A DNA stretch of 64,000 nt from Gemmatimonadaceae bacterium (lineage in GTDB: Bacteria > Gemmatimonadota > Gemmatimonadetes > Gemmatimonadales > Gemmatimonadaceae): positions 1 through 64,000 of the forward strand of contig DASYSS010000038.1 in assembly GCA_036003045.1 (NCBI GenBank). Direction: 5' to 3'. The notes below the pieces were generated by a model that saw nothing but the letters and a program-made list of their open reading frames with translations, was not told where the DNA came from and did no database searches. This document shows positions 17,834 to 26,481 of this stretch, piece after piece. Position 1 is the stretch's first letter. Each line of letters begins with the position of its first letter. A program made the translations under genes and the position numbers.

Positions 17834-18490
17834 TCAGCCCCCGAACTGCATTTGCACGAAGTCGTACGGCGCCCAGGGCCCGGTCACTTCGAACTTGAGC
17901 GCGTGATGCGCTTCGTGTTGGTCGGCCACGGCGCGCAGGAAGTCCTTCCAGTGATCGCGCTCGACGAGAAACGCCGCGCTCGAGACGCGCCCGCTCGCCG
18001 CATCATAGGCGAGTGGGACGGCCATCACCGCCGCGCGGCGCAGAGCGCGGACCGCCTCGTTCGCCGCATTGGCCACGTCGGCGTCGGCACCGGCGGCGGC
18101 CGCGGCCGCGCGGCTGGAATTGTTTGGCGTAGCCGAGATGTGCACGCGGGCGGCCGCGCGATCCTCGACGAACTCCAACGCTCCCGTCAACGACACGTAG
18201 TGAAGTTCCATCCACCGGGTGAGTGCGTCCGACGACCGAAAGACCACGCCCACCGGTGCGGGGAGCACGGGGGCGATGTGGAACACGGCGTCGACGATCG
18301 CCCGATGCTCCTCGATTCGGCCGCTGTCGACGTCATCCAGCACAAAACTCTTCTGGTCAGAGACGACCGCGCCGACGTCTCGATACGAGATGAGGCGAGT
18401 CCCCCGGGCCGCGCCGGGGACCTCCGGGAGGGCATGCCCGTCGGAGAGGACGATTCCGTGGAGGAGGAGAGGCGACTGGGCGGGTGGCAT
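17834..18490 (-). CDS. GvpL/GvpF-family protein, second orphan copy
   Basis: 218-residue GvpL/GvpF family protein, shorter than the copy at 10720-11523. The N-domain (LLHGIVLSDGH, RLISYRDVGAVVSDQ) and the C-terminal signature VTGPWAPYDFVQMQF place it in the family. A low-complexity Ala/Asp linker (SSRAAAAAAGADADVANAAN) replaces the coiled coil of the first copy. It lies between a deacylase (10 nt) and a Ser/Thr kinase (4 nt) with no gas-vesicle structural gene in view. Vesicle assembly is therefore not supported by context; phospho- or acyl-regulated oligomerisation is a speculative alternative. Confidence 0.85.
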   Translation of the reverse strand: MPPAQSPLLLHGIVLSDGHALPEVPGAARGTRLISYRDVGAVVSDQKSFVLDDVDSGRIEEHRAIVDAVFHIAPVLPAPVGVVFRSSDALTRWMELHYVSLTGALEFVEDRAAARVHISATPNNSSRAAAAAAGADADVANAANEAVRALRRAAVMAVPLAYDAASGRVSSAAFLVERDHWKDFLRAVADQHEAHHALKFEVTGPWAPYDFVQMQFGG

Positions 18491-18500
18491 ATGACGCGAT

Positions 18501-19427
18501 CTATTCTAGAGCCCGCATGTGCACGACGCACGCCGCCGCCAACCGCTCAGGGACGTAGCCCCCCTCCAGCGCGCTGACGACGCGGCCGCCGCACCACTGC
18601 TCCGCACGGTCGACGACGAGTCGCGTCAGCTGTTCGACGTGCTCGAGCTCGAGGGTGAAGCCGCCGAGTGGGTCGCCGGCCAGCGAATCGAAACCGGCCG
18701 AGATGAACACGACGTCCGGGACGAAATCGGCGGTCGCCTCGTCGAGCGCGCGCTGGAAGCCCTGGACGTAGGTCCCAGGCTCGAGGCCCGGGGGCATCGG
18801 GAGATTCCACACATTGTCGTGCGGACCTCGGTCGTCGGCCGAACCGGTTCCAGGATACCAGGGCCATTGGTGCATCGAGACGAACCGAATGTCGCGCTCT
18901 TGTTCGACAAGCGCCTGGGTGCCGTTGCCGTGGTGAACGTCCCAATCGACGATCAGCACTCGCTCGGCGCCGTGGCGCTGGCGTGCGTAGTGCGCGCCGA
19001 TGGCGACGTTTCCAAAGAGGCAGAAGCCCATCGCGCGCGCGCGAATCGCGTGGTGTCCGGGCGGACGAACGGCGCAAAAGCTTCGGCGCGGGCCGTCGAC
19101 GAAGGCGAAGTCGACGGCGTCGAGCACCGCGCCCGCCGAAGCCGTGGCGGCGTCCCACGAGCCTTCGCTCACGACGGTGTCGGGATCCAGCCGGCCGCCG
19201 CCCGCGGCGACGAGCGCACGCACCGCGTCGACGTACGCTCGGTCGTGCGCGATCGCCAACTCGTCGACCGACGCGTGGCGCGCGTCGACGTGCTCGATGC
19301 GTCCGAAGAGCTCAGGGTCTTCGCGGAGCGCCCTCGGAATCGCGCGAAGGCGTCCGGGATGCTCGGGGTGACCCCAACCGGTGTCGTGCCGACCGCAGTC
19401 GGAGCTCGAGATGAGCGCGATCGTCAC
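18501..19427 (-). CDS. histone-deacetylase-family deacylase
   Basis: 308-residue arginase/deacetylase-fold enzyme starting at GTG 19427. Catalytic features are intact. RPPGHHA gives the His pair and DWDVHHGNGTQ holds the first Asp/His zinc ligands. SAGFDSLAGDPLGG supplies the second Asp, and ALEGGY carries the transition-state Tyr. It belongs to the bacterial HDAC/AcuC/acetylpolyamine amidohydrolase group. Substrates of such enzymes include acetyl-lysine proteins and acetylated polyamines, and cannot be chosen here. It lies 22 nt after the ubiquitin-like gene and 10 nt before GvpL/F. It has no signal peptide, so it acts in the cytosol. Confidence 0.92.
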   Translation of the reverse strand: MTIALISSSDCGRHDTGWGHPEHPGRLRAIPRALREDPELFGRIEHVDARHASVDELAIAHDRAYVDAVRALVAAGGGRLDPDTVVSEGSWDAATASAGAVLDAVDFAFVDGPRRSFCAVRPPGHHAIRARAMGFCLFGNVAIGAHYARQRHGAERVLIVDWDVHHGNGTQALVEQERDIRFVSMHQWPWYPGTGSADDRGPHDNVWNLPMPPGLEPGTYVQGFQRALDEATADFVPDVVFISAGFDSLAGDPLGGFTLELEHVEQLTRLVVDRAEQWCGGRVVSALEGGYVPERLAAACVVHMRALE

Positions 19428-19449
19428 GCGGGTGGCGGGGCCGGGGAGG

Positions 19450-19773
19450 CTAACGAACCGGCCGCCTCCGCCGAAACATCATGACCAGGATCGATCCGTC
19501 TTCGATGCCGGCATCGGCGAGCGACGCCATCTCGTCGAGGATCTCCCAGCCGCGCAGCTTGACGACCATTTCCTCCGGCGCCGCCTCGGGATAGAGTGCG
19601 TCGAGCGCCGCGGTTTTGACGTCGATCACGGGCTGCGTCGGCTCGGCGACGATGCGAACGACGTCCCACACCTCGGGCATCTCGACGCGAATCGTGATCG
19701 CGAGCGCGTTTTCGGGCGCGACGCGGATCGTCGCGTTGCGCGCGCGCAGCGTGGTTACGAACGGAGCGCTCAC
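19450..19773 (-). CDS. ubiquitin-like beta-grasp protein
   Basis: 107 residues from GTG 19773, overlapping the upstream stop as GTGA. From about residue 38 the sequence follows ubiquitin closely. VRIVAEPTQPVIDVK matches the ubiquitin strand-2/helix-1 entry, PEEMVVKLRGWEI the PDQQRLIFAGKQL strand, and LADAGIEDGSILVMMF the final turn and strand. The tail is RRRRPVR rather than Gly-Gly, so E1-type conjugation is not expected. It may instead work as a non-covalent adaptor, like YukD-type proteins. The N-terminal ~35 residues are an added beta-rich segment. No E1, E2, JAB or ThiF gene is visible in the window. Confidence 0.65.
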   Translation of the reverse strand: MSAPFVTTLRARNATIRVAPENALAITIRVEMPEVWDVVRIVAEPTQPVIDVKTAALDALYPEAAPEEMVVKLRGWEILDEMASLADAGIEDGSILVMMFRRRRPVR

Positions 19774-20051
19774 GACGAGGCCTCGGGCGCGGGGTTGAGC
19801 GTCGCGAAGAAGCGCGAGACCTGCATGTCGAACAGGTAGCTCGATCCAGTCACGCGCGTGCCGCCGCTGGGGCTCGCCGCGACGCCGATCGCGATCTCCT
19901 CGCCGCCCTGGCCACGGAAGGTGGCGAAACCAGGACCTTCTTCATCGATGTAGGCGGTGTACAGCGACGGGCGATTCGCGAAAAACACCTTGGCGCGAGC
20001 CAGCACTTCGTCGGGGCTCGCGCTGGTGGTCGTTTCCTGGAGAGTCGGCAT
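19770..20051 (-). CDS. small conserved-looking protein upstream of the ubiquitin-like gene
   Basis: 93 residues from ATG 20051, 12 nt after the histidine kinase stop, with its own stop overlapping the ubiquitin-like start. A helix (SPDEVLARAKVFFAN) is followed by paired strands (SLYTAYIDEEGPGFATF, EIAIGVAASPSGGT, SSYLFDMQVSRFFATL). This resembles a compact alpha/beta fold. No signal peptide, no cysteine and no known motif are seen. The tight coupling suggests that it and the ubiquitin-like protein are made in equal amounts and may interact. Confidence 0.65.
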   Translation of the reverse strand: MPTLQETTTSASPDEVLARAKVFFANRPSLYTAYIDEEGPGFATFRGQGGEEIAIGVAASPSGGTRVTGSSYLFDMQVSRFFATLNPAPEASS

Positions 20052-20063
20052 GGGTTGCGAAAG

Positions 20064-21419
20064 TCAGTGAGCGCTGGCGGGTGTCGGCCGCGGCGCGCGA
20101 AGCGGGACGTCGAGTCGGAAGGTAGAACCCTGTCCAACGGTGGACGTCACCGTGATGTCGCCATGCAGGAGCCGGGCGAGACGCCGTCCCAGCGCGAGGC
20201 CGAGTCCCGACCCGCCGTACTCACGGGTGAGTCCGCCATCCACCTGCTGGAATTCGTCGAAGATCGTGTGCATGGAGTCGGCGGGAATGCCGATGCCCGT
20301 GTCGCTGACGAAGTAGACGGCCCGCTCGTTCCCGATCTCGAGCGAGACCCGCACCTGCCCCGCGCGCGTGAACTTGTACGCGTTCGCGAGCAGGATGCGA
20401 ATCACCTTCGACAGCATCCGGCCGTCGCCGATCATTGGCGGAACGATGTCCGGCTCGGAGATGTTCAGCGTGACGCCTTCGCGCTTTCCCTTGGCGGCCT
20501 TGATCGCGTCGCGCATCGGCACGCGCGGATCCAGCTCGGCGAGCTCGAGGTCCAGCGCTCCGCGCTTGAGCGCGGTCAGCTCGAGCAGGTCGCCGATGAG
20601 GGTGAGGAGATGCTCGCTCGCCGCGTTCACCTGCTCGAGCGTGTGCTTCTGTTCATCGGTGACCGGGCCGGCGACGCCCTCCTCGAGCAGCGCGGTGTAG
20701 CCCATCACGGCGGTGAGCGGGGTGCGCAGCTCGTGCGAGATGTTCTGGAGGAATTGGTCTTTCACCCGCCGCGCCTCGACCGAGTCGGCGTATTCCTGCT
20801 CGAGCTGATTGTTCGTGGCCGTGAGCGCGGCGTTGGCGCGCTTGAGATCCTGGATGAGGCGCGCCTTCTCGGCCGTCGCGGCCATTTGATCCGCGACCAT
20901 CCGAACCAAGTGACGCGTGTCCCGTCCCACGGCGTTGGGAGACGTGAAGTAGAACGTCACGGTCCCGAGCACGGCGCGCGGCGTCTGGAGCGGCAGCGCG
21001 ACGAACGACCTGAACCCCAGCTCCTTCGCGACTTCTCGCCAATCAGTGAGCGTCGGATCCTGGAAGACGTCGAGCACTTCGATCGTGCGACGCTCGGCCG
21101 CGGCGACACCGCTCGGCCCCTGGCCGAGGCGCACGCGCATTTGGCTGAGGAACTTCGCGTAGCGCCCGGGCCAATTGTGGACCGCGGCGAGCCGCATCAA
21201 GTCGCTCCCGTCGTCTACGACGTAGACGCAGCCAAAGGAGGCGCCGATGAGCGGACTGACGCGGTCGAGCGCAAACTGAAAAACTTCTTCGGGCCGCTCG
21301 GCAGTGATGAACGCGTGGACGATCTCGCGAGCCGCCATGAGCTCGCGAAGCCCGACATCCCCGTCGGGTGCGCGGTAGGGGGGGGACGTGGTCGTCGACA
21401 TCGTCGTCGTCACGTTCAC
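20064..21419 (-). CDS. GAF-domain sensor histidine kinase
   Basis: 451-residue soluble kinase. A GAF domain covers about residues 30-190 (EEVFQFALDRVSPLIGASFG, FRSFVALPLQTPRAVLGTV). A coiled coil (KRANAALTATNNQLEQEY) leads to the HisKA motif ISHELRTPLTAV with His229. ATPase motifs are IRILLANAYKFT (N box), SDTGIGI and GGSGLGLALGRR. The first gene of the eight-gene operon, it probably supplies its sensory input. No response regulator is linked. ATG at MSTTT (about 21401) is an alternative start. The upstream gap contains an 8-bp tandem array. Confidence 0.9.
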   Translation of the reverse strand: MNVTTTMSTTTSPPYRAPDGDVGLRELMAAREIVHAFITAERPEEVFQFALDRVSPLIGASFGCVYVVDDGSDLMRLAAVHNWPGRYAKFLSQMRVRLGQGPSGVAAAERRTIEVLDVFQDPTLTDWREVAKELGFRSFVALPLQTPRAVLGTVTFYFTSPNAVGRDTRHLVRMVADQMAATAEKARLIQDLKRANAALTATNNQLEQEYADSVEARRVKDQFLQNISHELRTPLTAVMGYTALLEEGVAGPVTDEQKHTLEQVNAASEHLLTLIGDLLELTALKRGALDLELAELDPRVPMRDAIKAAKGKREGVTLNISEPDIVPPMIGDGRMLSKVIRILLANAYKFTRAGQVRVSLEIGNERAVYFVSDTGIGIPADSMHTIFDEFQQVDGGLTREYGGSGLGLALGRRLARLLHGDITVTSTVGQGSTFRLDVPLRAPRPTPASAH

Positions 21420-21440
21420 GGAAACTAGACGAGGGGGGGA

Positions 21441-21640
21441 TGGGTGGACAGGTGGACCGGTGGACGTGAGCGGGTGGACCGGTGGACCGGTGGACCGGTG
21501 GACCGGTGGACCGGTGGACCGGTGGACCGGTGAAAATGACGAGAGATCGGATGTCTGATATCAGACGTCTGACGCGAGATTCGTCCAGTCGCGTCGTCGG
21601 CTCTACCGGTCCACCGGCCTACCGGCCTACCGGCTCTTCG
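21441..21640. repeat. 8-bp tandem array with internal palindrome and inverted distal units
   Basis: About ten units of the 8-bp word GGTGGACC lie between 21441 and 21535, seven of them perfect and consecutive from about 21472. A perfect 14-bp palindrome, GTCTGATATCAGAC, follows at 21553-21566. Complementary units (CCGGTCCACCGG, CCTACCGG twice) lie at 21605-21635, where they include the stop codon region of the SDR gene. There is no spacer structure, so this is not a CRISPR array. Confidence 0.8.
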
Positions 21641-22313
21641 GCACCGTCAACGTCCGAATCTCCACGCGATGGATCAGCACCGCCGGTGGCGTCGCGAGGA
21701 TCGACGCGACCGCGTCGGCGACGTCGCTGGCGGCGAGCGCCCAGCTCGAGTTGTCGCGCTCGGAGAAGCTGGTCGCGACGGAACCAGGGTTCACCACCGA
21801 GACCTTCACCCCGGAGTCGCGCAGCTCGAGCATCAACGACTCGGCGAAGCTGTTGGCCGCGGCTTTCGTGGCGGCGTAACACGTTCCGCCCACCGACGGG
21901 CTTCGTCCCGTGATCGATCCGATGATCACCACGTGCCCCGAGCGCCGCGCGACCATCGCCGGCACGACGGCGCGCGTGACGTCGAACAGCGAATTGAAGT
22001 TGAGGTTCACCATCCGCAGCCACTGGTCGCGCGTCAGCTCGAGGAGCGGCTTGAGCACGCCGACGCCGGCGTTGTTCACCAGGACTTGCGCGTCGATCCC
22101 GCGAAGCGACGCCTCGACGGCCGCGGGATCTGTGATGTCGATGGCGATGGCCCGGCACGATCCACCCGCCCCCGCAATCTCGCGCGTCAACGCCTCGAGC
22201 TGGTCCGCCGAGCGTGCGACGGCGACGATATCAAACTCGGCGGCCAGCCGCTGGGCGATCGCGCGGCCGATGCCGCGAGACGCTCCGGTGACGACGGCGA
22301 TTGGCTTGGCCAT
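21627..22313 (-). CDS. short-chain dehydrogenase/reductase
   Basis: 228-residue classical SDR. Cofactor motif VTGASRGIGRAIAQ lies at residues 9-22 and the adenine-ring motif is NNAGVG. The catalytic Ser is in IIGSITGRS, and YAATKAAANSF holds the Tyr-x-x-x-Lys pair. Oxidises or reduces an alcohol/carbonyl with NAD(P); the substrate is not readable. The stop codon falls inside the distal part of the 8-bp repeat region. It follows the M3-type peptidase by 11 nt in the glyS transcription unit. Confidence 0.9.
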   Translation of the reverse strand: MAKPIAVVTGASRGIGRAIAQRLAAEFDIVAVARSADQLEALTREIAGAGGSCRAIAIDITDPAAVEASLRGIDAQVLVNNAGVGVLKPLLELTRDQWLRMVNLNFNSLFDVTRAVVPAMVARRSGHVVIIGSITGRSPSVGGTCYAATKAAANSFAESLMLELRDSGVKVSVVNPGSVATSFSERDNSSWALAASDVADAVASILATPPAVLIHRVEIRTLTVPKSR

Positions 22314-22324
22314 TCCGGGATTCG

Positions 22325-23836
22325 TCAGCCGAGCATTCGCTCGACGGAGCGAAGCAGCGGCGCAAAGGAGAGACCTTTGCCGGAAACGCGCTCCGCCTGC
22401 TCGTGCGCCAGCTCGCGCTGGCCTTCACCGAAGAGCGCGGAGCAGATCCACGGACCGGCGCGCGGATTGCGCCACCAATCCACGTCGTAGCGCTCGACCA
22501 GCGTCTCGTTGATGAGAGCCTGCAGCTGCCAGGCACGGAGGTAGCGCGCGGCGTAAAACCGCGGATCGACGTCGACGAACGCGTCGGCGCGGCCGTATTG
22601 GAACGTCGTCGCCGACGTGAGGCGATCGACATAGACGTCGGGCAGCGATTCCCAACTCTTGGAACCGCCGTACAGTTCCAGCTCGTAGATCAGCTTCGCG
22701 CAGTAGCGACGCAGGAAATGCAGCTCTTCGAAGCCGATCGCCCGAATGAACGCGGGAAGATTCTTGGCGCTCAGCTCCGTGTAGCGCGCCAACCAGCCGC
22801 TGTCCTGCATGCGGTGGTCGAACAGCATCGCGTAGCCTTCGGTGATCGAGTTGTCGCCGAGCCAGCGGTACTCGAACGCGAGGTCGGGCTGCATGTAGGC
22901 GAAGTGCAGCGCGTGCCCCAACTCGTGGAGGAAGGTCATCCAGTCGGTCTGCCCGCCATGCGGGCGCATGACGAGATACACTTCGTCCGGCACTCGCACG
23001 CTCGAGCAGAAGGCGCGCGAGCGCTTCCCTTCGCGCTCGCCGGTGTCGAGCACGATGCGGCCGGCGGCGAGCGGGTCGATGCCCATCTCGCGCACTTGGC
23101 GGCGAATCGATTCCTCCATTCGCGCCGCCGGGAACGACGCGTCGAACGATCGCGCGCGAAAGAGAGCTCCGGCGTCGGCGCGCGTCAGCTCGGACGGCTC
23201 CATGCCGAGAACGCGACGTGAGAATTCGGGGAGCACCTCGCGCCACATGTCGTCGGTATCGCGCAGGAAGCCCTCGCACGCGGCCGCGAGATCGACGAGC
23301 GAGACGCCGCTCAACTGCTCGAACGTCTCGATATAGTCACCAAGCCCGAGCTGCTCGACGATGTCGATCTCTCGCTGAAAGCGCTCGCGGCGGAGCGGCG
23401 CCAGCTCGGCGGCGACGAGCCTGTCGCGCGCGGACTCGATCGTGTGACGCGCTCGCGCGTCGCGTTCGTTCGCCAGCTCGATCGCGACCGCCTGGAACTG
23501 CACTTGCCGCGTGTCGCTGACGTTCACGACGGCGGTGCCTTCCCACTCGATCTCGCGCTCGTCCTGCGCGGCGAGCTGACGCGAGCTCTGCGACTCGACC
23601 TGCCAGTCCAAGAGGGCGCGCGAGGAGCGGCGGTCCTCGCTTTCCTCCGGCGCGCCGAGAAAGGCCTCGCGCGTGAGCTCGAATGATTCCTGACCGAGAA
23701 TGGCCGAGTGCTTTCGGTACACCGGCTGAAGCTCGGGCGCCTGCTTTTGCCCCGAATAGGCCAGGTAGTACTCGCGCGAGATCTCTTCCATGAAGACTTC
23801 GCCGTCGCGGCGAAGCCCATCGAGCGACATGGTCAC
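22325..23836 (-). CDS. M3-type zinc oligopeptidase
   Basis: 503-residue cytosolic metallopeptidase of the gluzincin type. The active-site helix [11 protein letters not shown] gives the HExGH motif typical of M3 peptidases, and the third zinc ligand is Glu in [13 protein letters not shown]. The first ~150 residues are helical. Substrates are probably short peptides. The family match outside the active site is weaker than for PepF or oligopeptidase A, so the subfamily is left open. The gene overlaps the glyS stop by 4 nt, which implies coupling. Start at ATG 23836, with a second ATG two codons later. Confidence 0.8.
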   Translation of the reverse strand: MTMSLDGLRRDGEVFMEEISREYYLAYSGQKQAPELQPVYRKHSAILGQESFELTREAFLGAPEESEDRRSSRALLDWQVESQSSRQLAAQDEREIEWEGTAVVNVSDTRQVQFQAVAIELANERDARARHTIESARDRLVAAELAPLRRERFQREIDIVEQLGLGDYIETFEQLSGVSLVDLAAACEGFLRDTDDMWREVLPEFSRRVLGMEPSELTRADAGALFRARSFDASFPAARMEESIRRQVREMGIDPLAAGRIVLDTGEREGKRSRAFCSSVRVPDEVYLVMRPHGGQTDWMTFLHELGHALHFAYMQPDLAFEYRWLGDNSITEGYAMLFDHRMQDSGWLARYTELSAKNLPAFIRAIGFEELHFLRRYCAKLIYELELYGGSKSWESLPDVYVDRLTSATTFQYGRADAFVDVDPRFYAARYLRAWQLQALINETLVERYDVDWWRNPRAGPWICSALFGEGQRELAHEQAERVSGKGLSFAPLLRSVERMLG

Positions 23837-25182
23837 GCCGACAGACGCTCCTCGATGATGGCGCCGACGCGTTCGGCGGCGATGCGGTCCTGGAGAAGCG
23901 TGTCGCGATCGCGCACGGTGACCGTGCCGTCTTCGGCGGTCTGTCCATCGATGGTGACGCAGTATGGCGTTCCGACTTCATCCTGCCGGCGGTAGCGGCG
24001 GCCGATCGCCCCCGACTCGTCATAGAAGACCGGGAAGCGCTTGCGCAGGTCGGCCGCGAGCTTCTCCGCGAACTCCGGCATGCCGTCCTTCTTCACGAGC
24101 GGGAATACGCCCGCCTTGATCGGAGCGAGCGACGGATGGATGCCGAGAACGGTGCGCCCTTCCTCCTCGCCCTCGACCTTCTCTTCCCGGTATCCGTTGA
24201 CCAGCACGGCCAGCGTCGTGCGGTCGGCGCCGACCGACGTCTCGACGACGAACGGCACGTAGCGGCGGTTGTTGGGCTGGTCGAAGTACTCGAGCTTCTT
24301 GCCCGAGAACTCCTGATGCCGCGAGAGGTCGAAGTCGCCGCGGTTGTGGACTCCCTCGATTTCCTGGAAATCGAGCGTGCCACCGAAGTCGAACTGGATG
24401 TCGAACGCCGCGCGCGCGTAGTGCGCCAACTCTTCCTTGGTGTGCTGGTGAAAGAGCAGCCGCTTCGGATCGAGGCCGAGCGACTTGTGCCACTCCATGC
24501 GCTGCTCTTTCCAGTACTCGAACCAGTGCATGTCGGTGCCCGGCTCGACGAAAAACTGCATCTCCATCTGCTCGAACTCGCGAGTTCGAAAGATGAAGTT
24601 TCCCGGAGTGATCTCGTTTCGGAACGCCTTGCCGATCTGCGCGATGCCGAACGGAACCTTCTGACGCGTCGATTGCTGGACGTTCAGAAAATTCACATAG
24701 ATGCCCTGCGCCGTCTCGGGGCGAAGGTAGGCGATGGAAGCGCTGTCTTCGACGGGCCCGATAAAAGTCTTGAACATCAGGTTGAACATTCGCGGAGCGG
24801 AAAGCGTGCCCTTCATGCCGCAGGCCGGACACTGCGCGTCGGGCGTCCCCGGCGTGCCCTTGATCTTCGGGTCGTCGGCGCGAAATCGCTTCTTGCAATT
24901 GCGGCAGTCGACCAGCGGATCGGTGAAGCCGGCGACGTGGCCGCTCGCCTCCCACACGCGCGGATGCATCAGGATCGCCGCGTCGAGTCCCTCGATGTCG
25001 TCGCGCGCGCGGACCATCGCGCTCCACCAGCGGTCCTTGACGTTCTTCTTGAGCTCGACGCCCAGCGGTCCGTAGTCCCACACGGAACCCGCGCCGCCGT
25101 AGATCTCCGACGATTGGAAGATGAATCCGCGGCGCTTGCAGAGCGAAACGAGCTTTTCGAGAACGTCGGGCTGGTTCGGCAT
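23833..25182 (-). CDS. glyS: glycyl-tRNA synthetase (dimeric class II type)
   Basis: 449 residues from ATG 25182 ([20 protein letters not shown]), the usual N-terminus of bacterial/eukaryal-type alpha2 GlyRS. Motif 1 region [14 protein letters not shown] and the motif 2 region [17 protein letters not shown] are seen. The zinc-binding insertion has CRNCKK and CPACG. The C-terminal anticodon-binding domain holds [20 protein letters not shown]. It attaches glycine to tRNA-Gly. The frame is open upstream, but those residues are not conserved-looking. A self-complementary repeat occupies the 278-bp upstream gap. The M3-type peptidase is translated downstream with a 4-nt overlap. Confidence 0.95.
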   Translation of the reverse strand: MPNQPDVLEKLVSLCKRRGFIFQSSEIYGGAGSVWDYGPLGVELKKNVKDRWWSAMVRARDDIEGLDAAILMHPRVWEASGHVAGFTDPLVDCRNCKKRFRADDPKIKGTPGTPDAQCPACGMKGTLSAPRMFNLMFKTFIGPVEDSASIAYLRPETAQGIYVNFLNVQQSTRQKVPFGIAQIGKAFRNEITPGNFIFRTREFEQMEMQFFVEPGTDMHWFEYWKEQRMEWHKSLGLDPKRLLFHQHTKEELAHYARAAFDIQFDFGGTLDFQEIEGVHNRGDFDLSRHQEFSGKKLEYFDQPNNRRYVPFVVETSVGADRTTLAVLVNGYREEKVEGEEEGRTVLGIHPSLAPIKAGVFPLVKKDGMPEFAEKLAADLRKRFPVFYDESGAIGRRYRRQDEVGTPYCVTIDGQTAEDGTVTVRDRDTLLQDRIAAERVGAIIEERLSA

Positions 25183-25306
25183 GTAGTACTTGAAGGAATC
25201 GTACGCGAAGGCCAGAACCGAAATTAGCGAGGCCTGAGAGGGAGCGCATGCGCCGACGGGCTCGCTGGCGTCGCCGACTGAGGTCCCTTGTAATGCGAGA
25301 AGGTGC

Positions 25307-25419
25307 AACGCGGATGAACGCGGGCTGGAAGGGCGATTGCCGCGGATGAATCAAAAGGATGAACTGCGAAACCTCGGTCCCATCCGCGATCGCTTTTCAG
25401 ATCCGTGGCCATCCGCGTT
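25307..25419. repeat. 113-bp self-complementary interspersed element
   Basis: Perfect 10-bp terminal inverted arms, AACGCGGATG (25307-25316) and CATCCGCGTT (25410-25419). Inside are more complementary words: GCCGCGGATGAATC and GATCCGTGGCC, plus CATCCGCGATCG. This belongs to the same word family as the elements at 13285, 14365 and 50918. The rest of the 25183-25460 gap shows no gene. Confidence 0.7.
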
Positions 25420-25460
25420 CAAGTTGCTTCCAGGTTCTCGTGGCCGGCCCAGCGACAGGA

Positions 25461-26480
25461 TTATGTATCCAATTCTGCGCTCAGCTTGGGCTCGGCGGGA
25501 GCCCGCGCTCCCGTCAGACGCGCGACGATCTTGTCGCCGTGGTAGCGCCCGTTCTCAATGAACACCTTGTTGGCGTCGTACCCCGCCACGACCACGCCCG
25601 CGATGAACAGATTCGGGATCGCGGTCTCCAACGTGTTGGCGTCATGCGACGGGATCCCCGTCTGCGAGTCGATCGGGACACCCACCTCGCGAAGCAAGTC
25701 CGTATTCGGAGCGAATCCCGTCATCACGTAGACCAGATCCGCCGGAAGACGCTCCTCACCGCGCCGCGACGCGATCGTCACGCTTTCCGGCTCGATGCGG
25801 ACCACGCGCGAATCCCAGCGCGTCGCGATGCTACCCTCCTTTTCCCGGTTCAGGAAGTCGGGCAGCACCCACGGCTTGATCTTCTTGTCGAACGTCGGAC
25901 CGAAGTGCACGAGCGTAACGCGCGCGCCGGAGCGCCAGAGGTCGAGTGCCGCTTCGGCGGCCGAATTGCCGCCACCCACGACGACGACCGTCTGGTCGAA
26001 CGCCTCGTGTCCCTCGCGGAACACGTGGGTCACGTGCGGCAGATCCTCACCCGGCACGTGCAAGTAGTTGGGCGAGCCGAAATAGCCTGTGGCGACGACG
26101 ACCGCGCTCGCGCGCGTCGCGCGAGGTCCATGCGCGCGCGACTCGGACCGGACCAGGAAACCGTCGCCGTCGCGCTCGATGGCGACGACGCGCTCGTATT
26201 GCCGCAGCGGCAAACCGAAGTGGCGCACGACCGCGCGATAGTAGGCCAGCCCGTCGCGCCGCGTCGGCTTCTCCGTCGCGATGATGAATGGCAGATCGCC
26301 GAGCGCCAGCTTCTCGGCGGTGGAGAAAAAACGAACGTACGTCGGGTAGTGCGCGACCGTGCTCACGACGGCCGACGCCTCGATGATCACGCACCGCAAA
26401 CCGGCGCGTTTGGCCGAGATCGCCGCGGCGAGCCCGCACGGGCCGCCGCCGACGATCAGGAGATCGACGGCGTCCGCCAT
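25461..26480 (-). CDS. ypdA: YpdA-type bacillithiol disulfide reductase
   Basis: 339-residue FAD/NAD(P) oxidoreductase related to thioredoxin reductase but without its redox CxxC. The FAD motif is VGGGPCGLAAAISAKRAG. The second Rossmann motif VVVVGGGNSAAEAALDL binds the pyridine nucleotide. VYVMTGFAPNTDLLREVG and IPNLFIAGVVVAGYDA are strongly YpdA-like. In Firmicutes YpdA (Bdr) reduces bacillithiol disulfide, so the organism probably makes bacillithiol. It starts 1 nt after the purA stop and is likely co-expressed. Confidence 0.9.
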   Translation of the reverse strand: MADAVDLLIVGGGPCGLAAAISAKRAGLRCVIIEASAVVSTVAHYPTYVRFFSTAEKLALGDLPFIIATEKPTRRDGLAYYRAVVRHFGLPLRQYERVVAIERDGDGFLVRSESRAHGPRATRASAVVVATGYFGSPNYLHVPGEDLPHVTHVFREGHEAFDQTVVVVGGGNSAAEAALDLWRSGARVTLVHFGPTFDKKIKPWVLPDFLNREKEGSIATRWDSRVVRIEPESVTIASRRGEERLPADLVYVMTGFAPNTDLLREVGVPIDSQTGIPSHDANTLETAIPNLFIAGVVVAGYDANKVFIENGRYHGDKIVARLTGARAPAEPKLSAELDT

Positions 26481-26481
26481 G

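Noticed and set aside
10720-18490. Gas-vesicle gene cluster
   Set aside because: Only GvpL/F-type accessory proteins are present; no GvpA, N, K or J-like product is encoded in the window.
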